From contig JAFXCT010000126.1 of NCBI GenBank assembly GCA_017521365.1, positions 1-51,254 of the forward strand: 51,254 bases of DNA. Reading direction: 5' to 3'. A model generated the notes under the pieces. The model searched no databases, was not told where the DNA came from, and saw only the letters and a program-made list of their open reading frames with translations. A program made the position numbers and the translations under genes. Shown piece after piece: positions 17,025 through 23,980 of this stretch (positions are counted from its first letter, which is position 1; the number at the start of each line of letters is the position of its first letter). The stretch is from Clostridia bacterium (GTDB lineage: Bacteria; Bacillota; Clostridia; Oscillospirales; Acutalibacteraceae).

Positions 17025-18233
17025 TCACACTATCTGCTTATGGTAAAGGCTTATTCTGCCCGAAACCGCCTTGGCTACAAGCGAGGCGGCAAAGAAGAAA
17101 ACGAAGCCCTTTTCGCCGAAAAGCTCAACGCTCATAACCGCCGCAGCGAGCTTGCAGTTTGTAACACCGCTGAAAAATGCCGTCATACCCAGAGCAGCGC
17201 CGAAGCCAACCGGAAGTCCGATTATCGGGGACAAAACCGCACCGAGCGATGCGCCGATAAAGAACGACGGCACGATTTCGCCGCCCTTATAGCCTGCCGC
17301 AACAGTAATTACGGTAAACAGCATCTTGAGCAGGAAAGCCTCGGGTCTTACATAATACTCATCGAAAATCCGCTCTATTACAACCATACCGCCGCCGTTG
17401 TAATCCGTGCCGAAAGCGAGAGTCAGCGCAACGAGCACACAGCCGCCCACGGCAATTCTAACGAAGGAATTTTTAAATATTTTCTGAAAAAGGCGCTCGC
17501 CGCCGTGAAGAAGATTACAGAAAACGAAGCTCATAACACCGACAACAGCCGCAACAGCAAACGCACGGCACAAAACGCCGACGCTGAAATCGGGCACAAG
17601 ACCCATTACGAAGCGTTCGGGCGTAACACCAAGCGCAAGGGAAACAACGTGTGCAACGATGCTCGACGTAAAGGCGGGCAGAATTGAACGCACGCTCAAT
17701 CGCCCGACGATAGCGACTTCGGCAGCGAAAACGCACGCACCCACGGGTGTTCCGAAAACCGCAGAAAAAAGACCTGCCATACCGCAGGCAGTCAGCACAC
17801 GGGTATCCGCCTTTGAAAAGCGTGAAACTATTCTGGCAATTGCGGCACCGAGCTGCAGCGCCGCACCCTCCTTGCCTGCCGAGCCGCCGAAAAGATGAGT
17901 TATGCACGAGGCAGCAAAAATAACGGGCAGAAGCACGAGGGGAACGCTTGACTCTCCCCTTTCGGTTTCAAGCACCCTGTCCGTTCCTATGCCTTCGGTT
18001 TTTGTTAATTTATAAATTCCTGCCGAGACAATACCGCCCAGAGGCAGAAACCATATGAGAAAGCTGTTGCTTTCCCTAAGGTAAGTGACAAAGCCCACGC
18101 TTTTGGCAAACGCCGCACCTATAAGCCCGCAAAGCAAGCCGATTACAGCGGAGGACACCATCCAGCTGAGAGCGGCAAACAGCTTTTTGCGAAGCTCATC
18201 AGTTTTATTTTTATCAAAGCAAGCTGATTTCAT
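17025..18233 (-). CDS. ClC family chloride channel or H+/Cl- antiporter
   Basis: Membrane protein moving chloride (or another anion) across the cytoplasmic membrane. The 402-residue product has about ten hydrophobic segments and the ClC selectivity-filter motif as GSAGKEGAALQLG near residue 115, where the glutamate is the gating glutamate; the usual proline after it is alanine. GGEIVPSFFIGASLGA near residue 320 is the second conserved filter segment. No C-terminal CBS domains are present. The start is an ATG with a weak GGTAGGGT site. Fluoride-specific ClCs differ in filter residues; I cannot assign the anion. Confidence 0.88.
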   Translation of the reverse strand: MKSACFDKNKTDELRKKLFAALSWMVSSAVIGLLCGLIGAAFAKSVGFVTYLRESNSFLIWFLPLGGIVSAGIYKLTKTEGIGTDRVLETERGESSVPLVLLPVIFAASCITHLFGGSAGKEGAALQLGAAIARIVSRFSKADTRVLTACGMAGLFSAVFGTPVGACVFAAEVAIVGRLSVRSILPAFTSSIVAHVVSLALGVTPERFVMGLVPDFSVGVLCRAFAVAAVVGVMSFVFCNLLHGGERLFQKIFKNSFVRIAVGGCVLVALTLAFGTDYNGGGMVVIERIFDEYYVRPEAFLLKMLFTVITVAAGYKGGEIVPSFFIGASLGAVLSPIIGLPVGFGAALGMTAFFSGVTNCKLAAAVMSVELFGEKGFVFFFAASLVAKAVSGRISLYHKQIV

Positions 18234-18267
18234 TTTAGCTACCCTACCTTTAACCTGAACGACGGAT

Positions 18268-18296
18268 ATTTTATATCAAAGTGAGTTTTAAGTCAA
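18268..18296 (-). promoter_or_regulatory. sigma-A promoter of the ClC gene
   Basis: On the minus strand TTGACT (18291-18296), 17 bases, TAAAAT (18268-18273), about 35 bases before the ClC ATG. It is back to back with the promoter of the divergent SDR gene. Confidence 0.75.
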
Positions 18297-18318
18297 TAGC
18301 CATAACGTCAATTATCAA

Positions 18319-18347
18319 TTGACACAAAACGCTTTTTTCTGTACAAT
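18319..18347 (+). promoter_or_regulatory. sigma-A promoter of the SDR gene
   Basis: TTGACA (18319-18324), 17 bases, TACAAT (18342-18347): 11 of 12 consensus positions. Transcription near 18354 would leave a leader of only about 15 bases before ATG 18369. TCAATTATCAATTGA just upstream is a short palindrome. Confidence 0.85.
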
Positions 18348-18368
18348 TAAACACGGACGGTGATTGAA

Positions 18369-19163
18369 ATGAAAAACAAGGTTGCTTTGGTTACGGGCGG
18401 CAGCTCGGGCATAGGGCGTTGCACGGCGCTCAGCCTTCGTGATGCTGGCTGTACCGTTTACGAAATAAGCCGCAGGGACATTCCGCTTGAGGGTGTGACA
18501 CACATCACGGCAGACGTTACGAAAGAAGCCGAGGTAAATGCGGCTGTTGAAAGAATTTTAAGCGAGCAAGGCAGGATAGATATTGCCGTAAACTGTGCAG
18601 GCTTCGGCATTTCGGGTGCGGTTGAATTCACAAGCCTTGAGGATGCCAAGGCACAGTTTGACGTAAACTTCTTCGGTACGGTTAACGTAAACCGTGCGGT
18701 GATACCCGTAATGCGAAAAAACGGCGGCGGCAGAATAGTCAACACAAGCTCCGTAGCGGCGGTTGCACACATTCCGTTCCAGACGTTTTACTCCGCAACA
18801 AAGGCGGCAACCGAAAGCTACACCTGCGCACTAGATAACGAGGTGAGGCCCTTCGGAATTACCGTAACCGCTGTTCAGCCCGGCGATATCTGCACACAAT
18901 TCACGCAGGCACGCAAGAAAACGATGCTCGGCGACGACGTATACGGCGGCAGAATTGCAAGAAGCGTTTCGGGTATGGAAAAGGACGAGCAAAAGGGAAT
19001 GAAGCCCGAAGCCGCAGGCGCATATATAGCAAAAATCGCCCTTAAAAATAAGGTCAAGCCGATATACGCAATCGGCACAAGCTACAAGTTTTTAAGCACG
19101 CTTTGCAAGGTTTTCCCCTGCGGAATACGAAACAGAATTATAGGTATGCTTTACGCAAGATAA
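18369..19163 (+). CDS. short-chain dehydrogenase/reductase (SDR)
   Basis: NAD(P)-dependent oxidoreductase of the classical SDR type, 264 residues. The cofactor motif TGGSSGIGRCTALSL is near residue 9, the NCAGFG motif near residue 80, and the catalytic YSATKAA near residue 140 with the preceding serine (NTSSVAA). The C-terminal sequence (FLSTLCKVFPCGIRNRII) resembles the membrane-touching SDRs annotated as oxidoreductases acting on lipids or sterols. Substrate unknown. ATG 18369 is preferred to a GTG nine bases upstream because the family start MKNKVALVTGG begins there. It has its own strong promoter and terminator. Confidence 0.9.
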   Translation: MKNKVALVTGGSSGIGRCTALSLRDAGCTVYEISRRDIPLEGVTHITADVTKEAEVNAAVERILSEQGRIDIAVNCAGFGISGAVEFTSLEDAKAQFDVNFFGTVNVNRAVIPVMRKNGGGRIVNTSSVAAVAHIPFQTFYSATKAATESYTCALDNEVRPFGITVTAVQPGDICTQFTQARKKTMLGDDVYGGRIARSVSGMEKDEQKGMKPEAAGAYIAKIALKNKVKPIYAIGTSYKFLSTLCKVFPCGIRNRIIGMLYAR

Positions 19164-19176
19164 TATAATAACAATA

Positions 19177-19210
19177 AAAGACAAGCTTCAGGGAGAACCT
19201 TGTCTTTTTT
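19177..19210. terminator. bidirectional terminator between SDR and propeller gene
   Basis: AAAGACAAG (19177-19185), 13-base loop, CTTGTCTTTTTT (19199-19210). T tracts on both sides allow it to stop the SDR transcript and the converging minus-strand gene. Confidence 0.75.
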
Positions 19211-19214
19211 GCTT

Positions 19215-20402
19215 TTATTCACCTATTTTTATTTTTGCCACGGATATTTTATAGGTTGAAGCATAGCACGGCGGATTGTTGGCGTAATAAAGCGTTGTGC
19301 CGTCCTCGGAGAAGAAGAGTGCAGGGCTGTAGCCGCAGCGCTCATAGGGGTCGTGAGAATACGGCAACGGGTTATCGACGGGGACGAAGGTTTTGCCGTA
19401 ATCGAAGCTTAAAAACATATCCGAGCCCGTGGGACTTCCACCCTTTGCCATATGGTGTCCGACAACAACAAGCGTGCCGCACTCACCGCCTGCGGGAGTC
19501 CACGCAGCATAGGGTGATGAACCAAGGCACTTGCCTGTAGCGGATATCGGTTTTCCGTAATCGGAAACGTCTCCCCAATCGTCAAGCGAGGCGCTTGTTT
19601 TGTAATAGACGGTGACACCCGGCAGATTGAACATCTCATACGCCATAAAGTATTCGCCGTTGCCCATTTTTGTTACGGTCACCATACCCGGGCGCAGATT
19701 CGGGTCGTCGCAGGCAACACACTCTTTCTTTTCGCTCCAGTTGACAAGGTCGGTTGTGTATTTATACACGAGCTTCTGTGAATGCTCAGGGTCGGAATCA
19801 TCGGAATAGAAGCAGAAAAGTCTGCCCGTTTCTTCTTCATAAATCAGGTACGGCTCCCACACGCCCCAATCTATGCCGCCTGCCTTATCAACGTTGCAGA
19901 AGGCGTTGAACGACCTGCAAAGGTCTGTGCTTGAATAGAGCGTAATCGTGCTGTCGGTAACGCCCTCGCCGTAAATTGAGGTTGCGGCAAGGATGATTGT
20001 ACCCTTTTCAAATTCGCCCATATCCGCTGGCAGTTCATAGAGGAATGGCATCCACTCGTTCCAGTAACCCGTGTTGAGGTTGTCCTTCACCGTGGTGACA
20101 TAGTGCCAGGTTTCTGCGTCATCCGTGCTTTCAAAAACGGGATATGTATCTCCCCATTTTTCAAAGGCTGCAAACAGCTTGCCGTTATCCGCCTCGTTTT
20201 TCTGGTGATGAAGCTTAATGATTGTCGGGTATTCACTGACATTGGCATTTTCATCGGCAGGAACAAAAATATCGCTGACACTTTCCACCTCAAAATCAAC
20301 CGGCAATTTGTCATACGGAATATTGGTACCAAAGCCGAACAGCGTTCTGAACACCGTCATCAATGCGATTACAATATAAAAAACTATTCCGTCCATATTC
20401 AT
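19215..20402 (-). CDS. exported beta-propeller glycosidase-like protein (sialidase/BNR type)
   Basis: Probable exo-acting glycoside hydrolase with a beta-propeller fold; exact family not assigned. The 395-residue product begins with a hydrophobic segment (VFYIVIALMTVFRTLFGF), a signal peptide or anchor. Asp-box-like motifs recur: STDDAETWHYV near residue 95, SSTDLCRSF, TTDLVNWSEK and SFDYGKTFV near residue 340. The segment WGVWEPYLIYEEETGRLFCFYSDD resembles GH93/GH33-type propellers. AAAAGGATGT precedes the ATG. It stands alone between two terminators/repeats. Arabinanase, sialidase or a non-catalytic propeller are all possible. Confidence 0.6.
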   Translation of the reverse strand: MNMDGIVFYIVIALMTVFRTLFGFGTNIPYDKLPVDFEVESVSDIFVPADENANVSEYPTIIKLHHQKNEADNGKLFAAFEKWGDTYPVFESTDDAETWHYVTTVKDNLNTGYWNEWMPFLYELPADMGEFEKGTIILAATSIYGEGVTDSTITLYSSTDLCRSFNAFCNVDKAGGIDWGVWEPYLIYEEETGRLFCFYSDDSDPEHSQKLVYKYTTDLVNWSEKKECVACDDPNLRPGMVTVTKMGNGEYFMAYEMFNLPGVTVYYKTSASLDDWGDVSDYGKPISATGKCLGSSPYAAWTPAGGECGTLVVVGHHMAKGGSPTGSDMFLSFDYGKTFVPVDNPLPYSHDPYERCGYSPALFFSEDGTTLYYANNPPCYASTYKISVAKIKIGE

Positions 20403-20520
20403 ACATCCTTTTCAAACGCTGTGGTGTACTCTCCAGCGAGTACACTCACACGACACAAATGGAACAAGCTCCCTATATTTCACAATGTTATCAACATAAG
20501 ATTTAACTAAAACTTCTTTC

Positions 20521-20588
20521 GTAGGGGCGCATATTATGCGCCAGCAAATTTTGATTAAGCCTATCGGGCGGATAATATCCGCCCCTAC
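20521..20588. repeat. palindromic intergenic element bounded by GTAGGGGCG
   Basis: GTAGGGGCG (20521-20529) and CGCCCCTAC (20580-20588) form the outer inverted repeat. Each end contains its own palindrome: GGCGCATATTATGCGCC and GGGCGGATAATATCCGCCC. The central part is AAATTTTGATTAAGCCTAT. The gap (20403-20673) has no gene. I recall the GTAGGGGCG type as a dispersed non-coding repeat in Clostridia; no transposase is present here, so it would be a non-autonomous MITE-like or REP-like unit. Confidence 0.85.
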
Positions 20589-20673
20589 TTGGATAATCTT
20601 TAAATTTCATTTCTTAAATTAACTACATTCCTATTTTTTCAAGGGAGTAATTATTTCGCAGTAAAAATAGAAC

Positions 20674-20874
20674 TCAATCGTCCAAAACATTATCTGCACA
20701 GTTTTGGCAAAAAACTACCCAATCCTCATCAGGTATGTTGTCTTTCTCAGCTTTAACCTCAACCAAATTATCGCAATTTTCTCCATCGCAATGAAGTTTG
20801 ACTGTTTCGGATTTACAAGCAGCTAAACTCAGTAAAAACATTACCATAAGGATTAACAAACATATTTTTCTCAT
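20674..20874 (-). CDS. small cysteine-rich lipoprotein
   Basis: Not recognised as a named family. The 66-residue precursor has a lipoprotein signal (MRKICLLILMVMFLLSLAAC, lipobox LAAC at 17-20). The mature part of about 46 residues contains HCDGENCDN and FCQNCADN, two paired-cysteine knuckles typical of a small zinc ribbon, and many acidic residues. An AGAGGTAGCTCGAA ribosome-binding region precedes the ATG. It starts 22 bases after the DUF4230-like gene, so it is the third gene of that operon. A metal-binding or partner-binding role at the outer face of the membrane is inference. Confidence 0.7.
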   Translation of the reverse strand: MRKICLLILMVMFLLSLAACKSETVKLHCDGENCDNLVEVKAEKDNIPDEDWVVFCQNCADNVLDD

Positions 20875-20896
20875 TTCGAGCTACCTCTAACTTTAA

Positions 20897-21598
20897 TTAT
20901 TCTGTCGCCGAACTCGCTTGTTTAGCAGTTGCTGCTGGAATTTCGTTGGATACCTCTATCCAATCAACTGTATAATTCTCGCCAACCGACTTACCTACAT
21001 TAACAACATACTGCTCTATTAAATCCTTTGCGCTATTATAAGCTATATTTATTATTTCTTGAGTTTTGACATCGTCCCTAAGCTTTTCTACGCCTTCATA
21101 GACGATTCTCAGTTCGTCATCCGTCGTAAATTTTGTAAATGCACCAAGCTTATACACAGGTTTAGAAATAGTAGATTTATCTGCCTTTGCGCTAAGAATC
21201 TTGGCCGGTGGCAAAAATATTTTTACTACACCTTTAGATGTCGGTTCTTCAATCCGCACCTCATTAACATCAATTCCTGCCTCAACAATAACATCATACT
21301 CAAACCAAACGTATTGCTCACCTACGCCTAAAACTTTACCTTCTTTATCATAAACTGCAACATTGTGATAGCGACAATTTATAGTTGTCAATTCGCTTAT
21401 CATCTCAATGCTAAACAAGTTGTGATTAACTTTTTTATTATCTGGTCTGAAGATAAACCAAGCAGATAAAATAATAGCGGTAATTGCCAACAAGACACAG
21501 GAAATCAGCAAATTCCTAACAAATGGAGTAAGTTTTTTCTTTTCCTCTTTTACTTCGGCATCGCTATATATTATAGTGTTGTTTTGTATTTCCTCCAA
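20897..21598 (-). CDS. DUF4230-like membrane-anchored protein (second copy)
   Basis: Function unknown. The 233-residue product has a cytoplasmic N-terminus of about 25 residues, one transmembrane helix (LLISCVLLAITAIILSAWFIF, first 20 residues near 30-50) and an external domain. The pattern EMISELTTINCRYHNV, then a beta-strand region with AGIDVNEVRIE and KIFLPPAKILSAKADK, followed by a helical part, matches my memory of DUF4230 proteins. The start is TTG at 21598, with GGAGG eight bases upstream; this site overlaps the stop region of the preceding paralogue (3-base gap). Confidence 0.7.
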   Translation of the reverse strand: MEEIQNNTIIYSDAEVKEEKKKLTPFVRNLLISCVLLAITAIILSAWFIFRPDNKKVNHNLFSIEMISELTTINCRYHNVAVYDKEGKVLGVGEQYVWFEYDVIVEAGIDVNEVRIEEPTSKGVVKIFLPPAKILSAKADKSTISKPVYKLGAFTKFTTDDELRIVYEGVEKLRDDVKTQEIINIAYNSAKDLIEQYVVNVGKSVGENYTVDWIEVSNEIPAATAKQASSATE

Positions 21599-21601
21599 AT
21601 C

Positions 21602-22186
21602 TTACACCTCCAAACCTGCACTGCTCTTAAAGGCTATTGTATATCCAGATTCATTTAGTAACGGTTTCATTAACACTTCAATCGTGTTGGTCAAACTTTC
21701 TTGTGCCTTTTTTATAAGTTCAGTATTCTCCTCAGCCTTTTGTTTAGCATCCGTTTCACAAATATAAAGAGCATCCTTAGCAGTCCATTTTGACTCTTTG
21801 GGATAGAAAGAATAGTTATGGTCTTCATCATTTAAAATTTCGACATCAAAAGTGAATTTATTTGGAATTATTACGATTATTTCTTGTTTTTCCTCATTAA
21901 TGTCATATGTGATTTCTTCAAGGTTTACATTTGGCTTTACAACTGCATAATAAAGCACGTATCCATCACCTTTTCCGTCAATATGTACTTTTGCAATACC
22001 ATTCTGTACATACTTTGCAGTTGCCAATTTGGCAGTCTCAATAGCCTTTGTCAAGGTAGAAGAGGTTATTAATGTTTCTTCAGGTTTGTCAAAAACGCCT
22101 ACCGAAAACAAGCCTATTATAGTTGCAACTATAATTAACGTTACAATTAACGGAGAAAACTCAATTAATTTTTTGATAAAAACCAT
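21602..22186 (-). CDS. DUF4230-like membrane-anchored protein (first copy)
   Basis: Function unknown. The 194-residue product has one N-terminal transmembrane helix (LIVTLIIVATIIGLFSVGVF) and an external domain. TKAIETAKLATAKYVQNGIA, a beta region (VLYYAVVKPNVNLEEITYDI) and IIVIIPNKFTFDVEIL parallel the neighbouring paralogue segment by segment but with little identity. A long helix with AKQKAEENTELIKKAQESL closes it. First gene of a three-gene operon behind a promoter with a perfect -10. The ribosome-binding site GGAAAGGA is unusually close to the ATG. Confidence 0.65.
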   Translation of the reverse strand: MVFIKKLIEFSPLIVTLIIVATIIGLFSVGVFDKPEETLITSSTLTKAIETAKLATAKYVQNGIAKVHIDGKGDGYVLYYAVVKPNVNLEEITYDINEEKQEIIVIIPNKFTFDVEILNDEDHNYSFYPKESKWTAKDALYICETDAKQKAEENTELIKKAQESLTNTIEVLMKPLLNESGYTIAFKSSAGLEV

Positions 22187-22215
22187 TCCTTTCCGATGAA
22201 TAATTACACAATTGT

Positions 22216-22244
22216 ATTATATACCCCTTTACCGTAGAAGTAAA
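22216..22244 (-). promoter_or_regulatory. sigma-A promoter of the DUF4230 operon
   Basis: On the minus strand TTTACT (22239-22244), 17 bases, TATAAT (22216-22221), about 30 bases before the first DUF4230-like gene. Confidence 0.75.
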
Positions 22245-22321
22245 TACCATTTGTCGAAACAACACAGAATCTGTAAATTGTTGTCTCTAAACACAATTTG
22301 TTTTTTTAGCGAACAGATTTA

Positions 22322-22361
22322 AAACAAAAAAATACAACGGTTTATAATAAAACCGCTGTAT
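22322..22361 (-). terminator. terminator of tRNA-Leu
   Basis: On the minus strand ATACAGCGGTTT, loop TATTAT, AAACCGTTGTAT, then TTTTTTTG. A 12-base stem with one wobble pair and a strong T tract, five bases after the tRNA CCA end. Confidence 0.9.
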
Positions 22362-22366
22362 CTAAG

Positions 22367-22451
22367 TGGTGCGGGTAACAGGGGTCGAACCTGCACGCTT
22401 GTGGGCATAAGATCCTAAATCTTACGTGTCTGCCAATTCCACCATACCCGC
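22367..22451 (-). tRNA. tRNA-Leu (anticodon UAG)
   Basis: An 85-base tRNA reading GCGGGTA at the 5' end, pairing with TACCCGC at the 3' end, followed by ACCA, so CCA is encoded. The anticodon stem TAAGA/TCTTA encloses TTTAGGA, giving anticodon UAG for CUA-type leucine codons. A long class II variable arm (GCCCACAAGCGTG region) and T arm CAGG-TTCGACC-CCTG fit leucine. It has its own promoter and terminator. Confidence 0.98.
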
Positions 22452-22481
22452 ATATTTGAAATATTAAGAGTGAATAGGTGC

Positions 22482-22510
22482 ATTATAACAGAAAAAAGAT
22501 ATTATGGCAA
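22482..22510 (-). promoter_or_regulatory. sigma-A promoter of tRNA-Leu
   Basis: On the minus strand TTGCCA (22505-22510), 17 bases, TATAAT (22482-22487), about 30 bases before the mature tRNA 5' end. Confidence 0.88.
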
Positions 22511-22546
22511 GAGGAATTTAATTTAAGTTTTATAAGAGTAATATTC

Positions 22547-22575
22547 TTGATATTATTGCAATAATATGATACTCT
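22547..22575 (+). promoter_or_regulatory. promoter of the GH27 gene with internal palindrome
   Basis: TTGATA (22547-22552), 17 bases, TACTCT (22570-22575) preceded by an extended TGA. The spacer is almost filled by the perfect 18-base palindrome ATATTATTGCAATAATAT (22550-22567). A repressor bound there would block RNA polymerase, so this is a candidate sugar-responsive operator. Confidence 0.55.
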
Positions 22576-22608
22576 ACTGTTGTAAATTACACAAAGGACT
22601 GATAAATT

Positions 22609-23916
22609 ATGCATAAGAAACTTGCGCCTACTCCGCCTATGGGCTGGAACAGCTGGGACTGTTACGGTGCGGCTGTGAATGAAGAACAGTTGCTTGCCAA
22701 CGCCGATTATATGGCAGAGCACCTGAAGGACTACGGCTGGGAATACGTTGTTTGCGACATTCAGTGGTCGGAGCCTACTGCCGACAGCTTTTATTACCAC
22801 TATTTCGCCGAGCTTTGCATGGACGAATACTCCCGTCTTATTCCCTCGGTTGAGCGTTTCCCCTCCTCCGCAGGCGGCAAGGGCTTCAAACCGATTGCCG
22901 ATTATATTCACTCACTCGGGCTTAAATTCGGTATTCACATTATGAGGGGTATTCCAAGGCAGGCGGCACACAGAAACACAAAAATCAAGTGTGAGGGTGT
23001 TACGGCAAGGGATATTGCAAAGCCATCTTCCGTTTGTTTGTGGAACCCCGATATGTACGGACTCAACACCGAAGCCAAAGGTGCACAGGAATATTACGAT
23101 TCGATATTCGAGCTTTACGCTTCGTGGGGCGTTGACTACATCAAATGCGACGATATAGCCAACACCGAAATATTCCCCCACGACCCGTATTCGGCAAGAA
23201 AAGAAATTGAAATGCTCCGCAAGGCAATTGATAACTGCGGCAGGGATATGGTGCTCAGCCTCTCCCCCGGCCCTGCTCCCGTTTGGGAACACGAGCATCT
23301 TGCGGCTAACGCCAATATGTGGCGTATGACGGGTGATTTCTGGGACGAGTGGCCGAAACTCCACGCAATGTTTGAACGCTGCTACGCCTGGCAGGAATAC
23401 GTTCAGCCCGGTGCCTGGCCCGACTGCGATATGCTTCCCATCGGCAGAATTCAGAAAACTGAAAAGCTGGAGAAATACAGAAACCGCTACACCCGTTTCA
23501 CGCACGATGAACAGATAACAATGATGACTCTTTGGGGCATTTTCCGCTCGCCGCTGATGATTGGTGCGGAAATGCGTGAAAACGACGAATTCACGCTTTC
23601 GCTTCTGCAAAACAGAGAGCTTATTGATATGCTCAGAAATTCAAGCGGAGCAAGACAGTTCAGCCGTAACGAAACCGACGGCAAGGGTGAAATAGTCTGG
23701 ACTTCAGAGGGTGAAAACTGCAAATACGTTGCACTTTTCAACACCGACGATAAGGAAAGAGAAATCAGCTTTGATATTTCCGATATCGCTGTAGCCGGTG
23801 CTGAATACAGCGTATGGGATATGTGGGCACACGAGGAATACACCGTTACCTGCAATGAATTTTCCGCAAAGGTAAATTCCCACGGCGCAAGGCTTTTCAA
23901 GATTACTTTGAAATAA
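22609..23916 (+). CDS. alpha-galactosidase, GH27 family
   Basis: Retaining alpha-galactosidase (or alpha-N-acetylgalactosaminidase) removing terminal alpha-galactose. The 435-residue protein begins with the clan-D hallmark PTPPMGWNSWDCYG. The nucleophile is D181 in DYIKCDD and the acid/base D243 in MTGDFWDEW, both intact. The C-terminal beta-sandwich runs from about residue 340. No signal peptide: cytoplasmic, so the substrate must be imported. AAAGGA lies ten bases before the ATG. It converges with a GPH sugar symporter gene, a plausible importer. Regulation by the palindrome in its promoter is likely. Confidence 0.93.
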   Translation: MHKKLAPTPPMGWNSWDCYGAAVNEEQLLANADYMAEHLKDYGWEYVVCDIQWSEPTADSFYYHYFAELCMDEYSRLIPSVERFPSSAGGKGFKPIADYIHSLGLKFGIHIMRGIPRQAAHRNTKIKCEGVTARDIAKPSSVCLWNPDMYGLNTEAKGAQEYYDSIFELYASWGVDYIKCDDIANTEIFPHDPYSARKEIEMLRKAIDNCGRDMVLSLSPGPAPVWEHEHLAANANMWRMTGDFWDEWPKLHAMFERCYAWQEYVQPGAWPDCDMLPIGRIQKTEKLEKYRNRYTRFTHDEQITMMTLWGIFRSPLMIGAEMRENDEFTLSLLQNRELIDMLRNSSGARQFSRNETDGKGEIVWTSEGENCKYVALFNTDDKEREISFDISDIAVAGAEYSVWDMWAHEEYTVTCNEFSAKVNSHGARLFKITLK

Positions 23917-23930
23917 TATTCATACATAAA

Positions 23931-23970
23931 ACAGCCTCAGGTGTGAGCACACCCGAGGCTGTAATTTTTT
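23931..23970. terminator. bidirectional terminator between GH27 and GPH symporter
   Basis: ACAGCCTCAGGTGTG (23931-23945) pairs with CACACCCGAGGCTGT (23948-23962) with one mismatch, followed by AATTTTTTT. It lies between two convergent genes. Confidence 0.9.
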
Positions 23971-23980
23971 GTAGCTTAAA

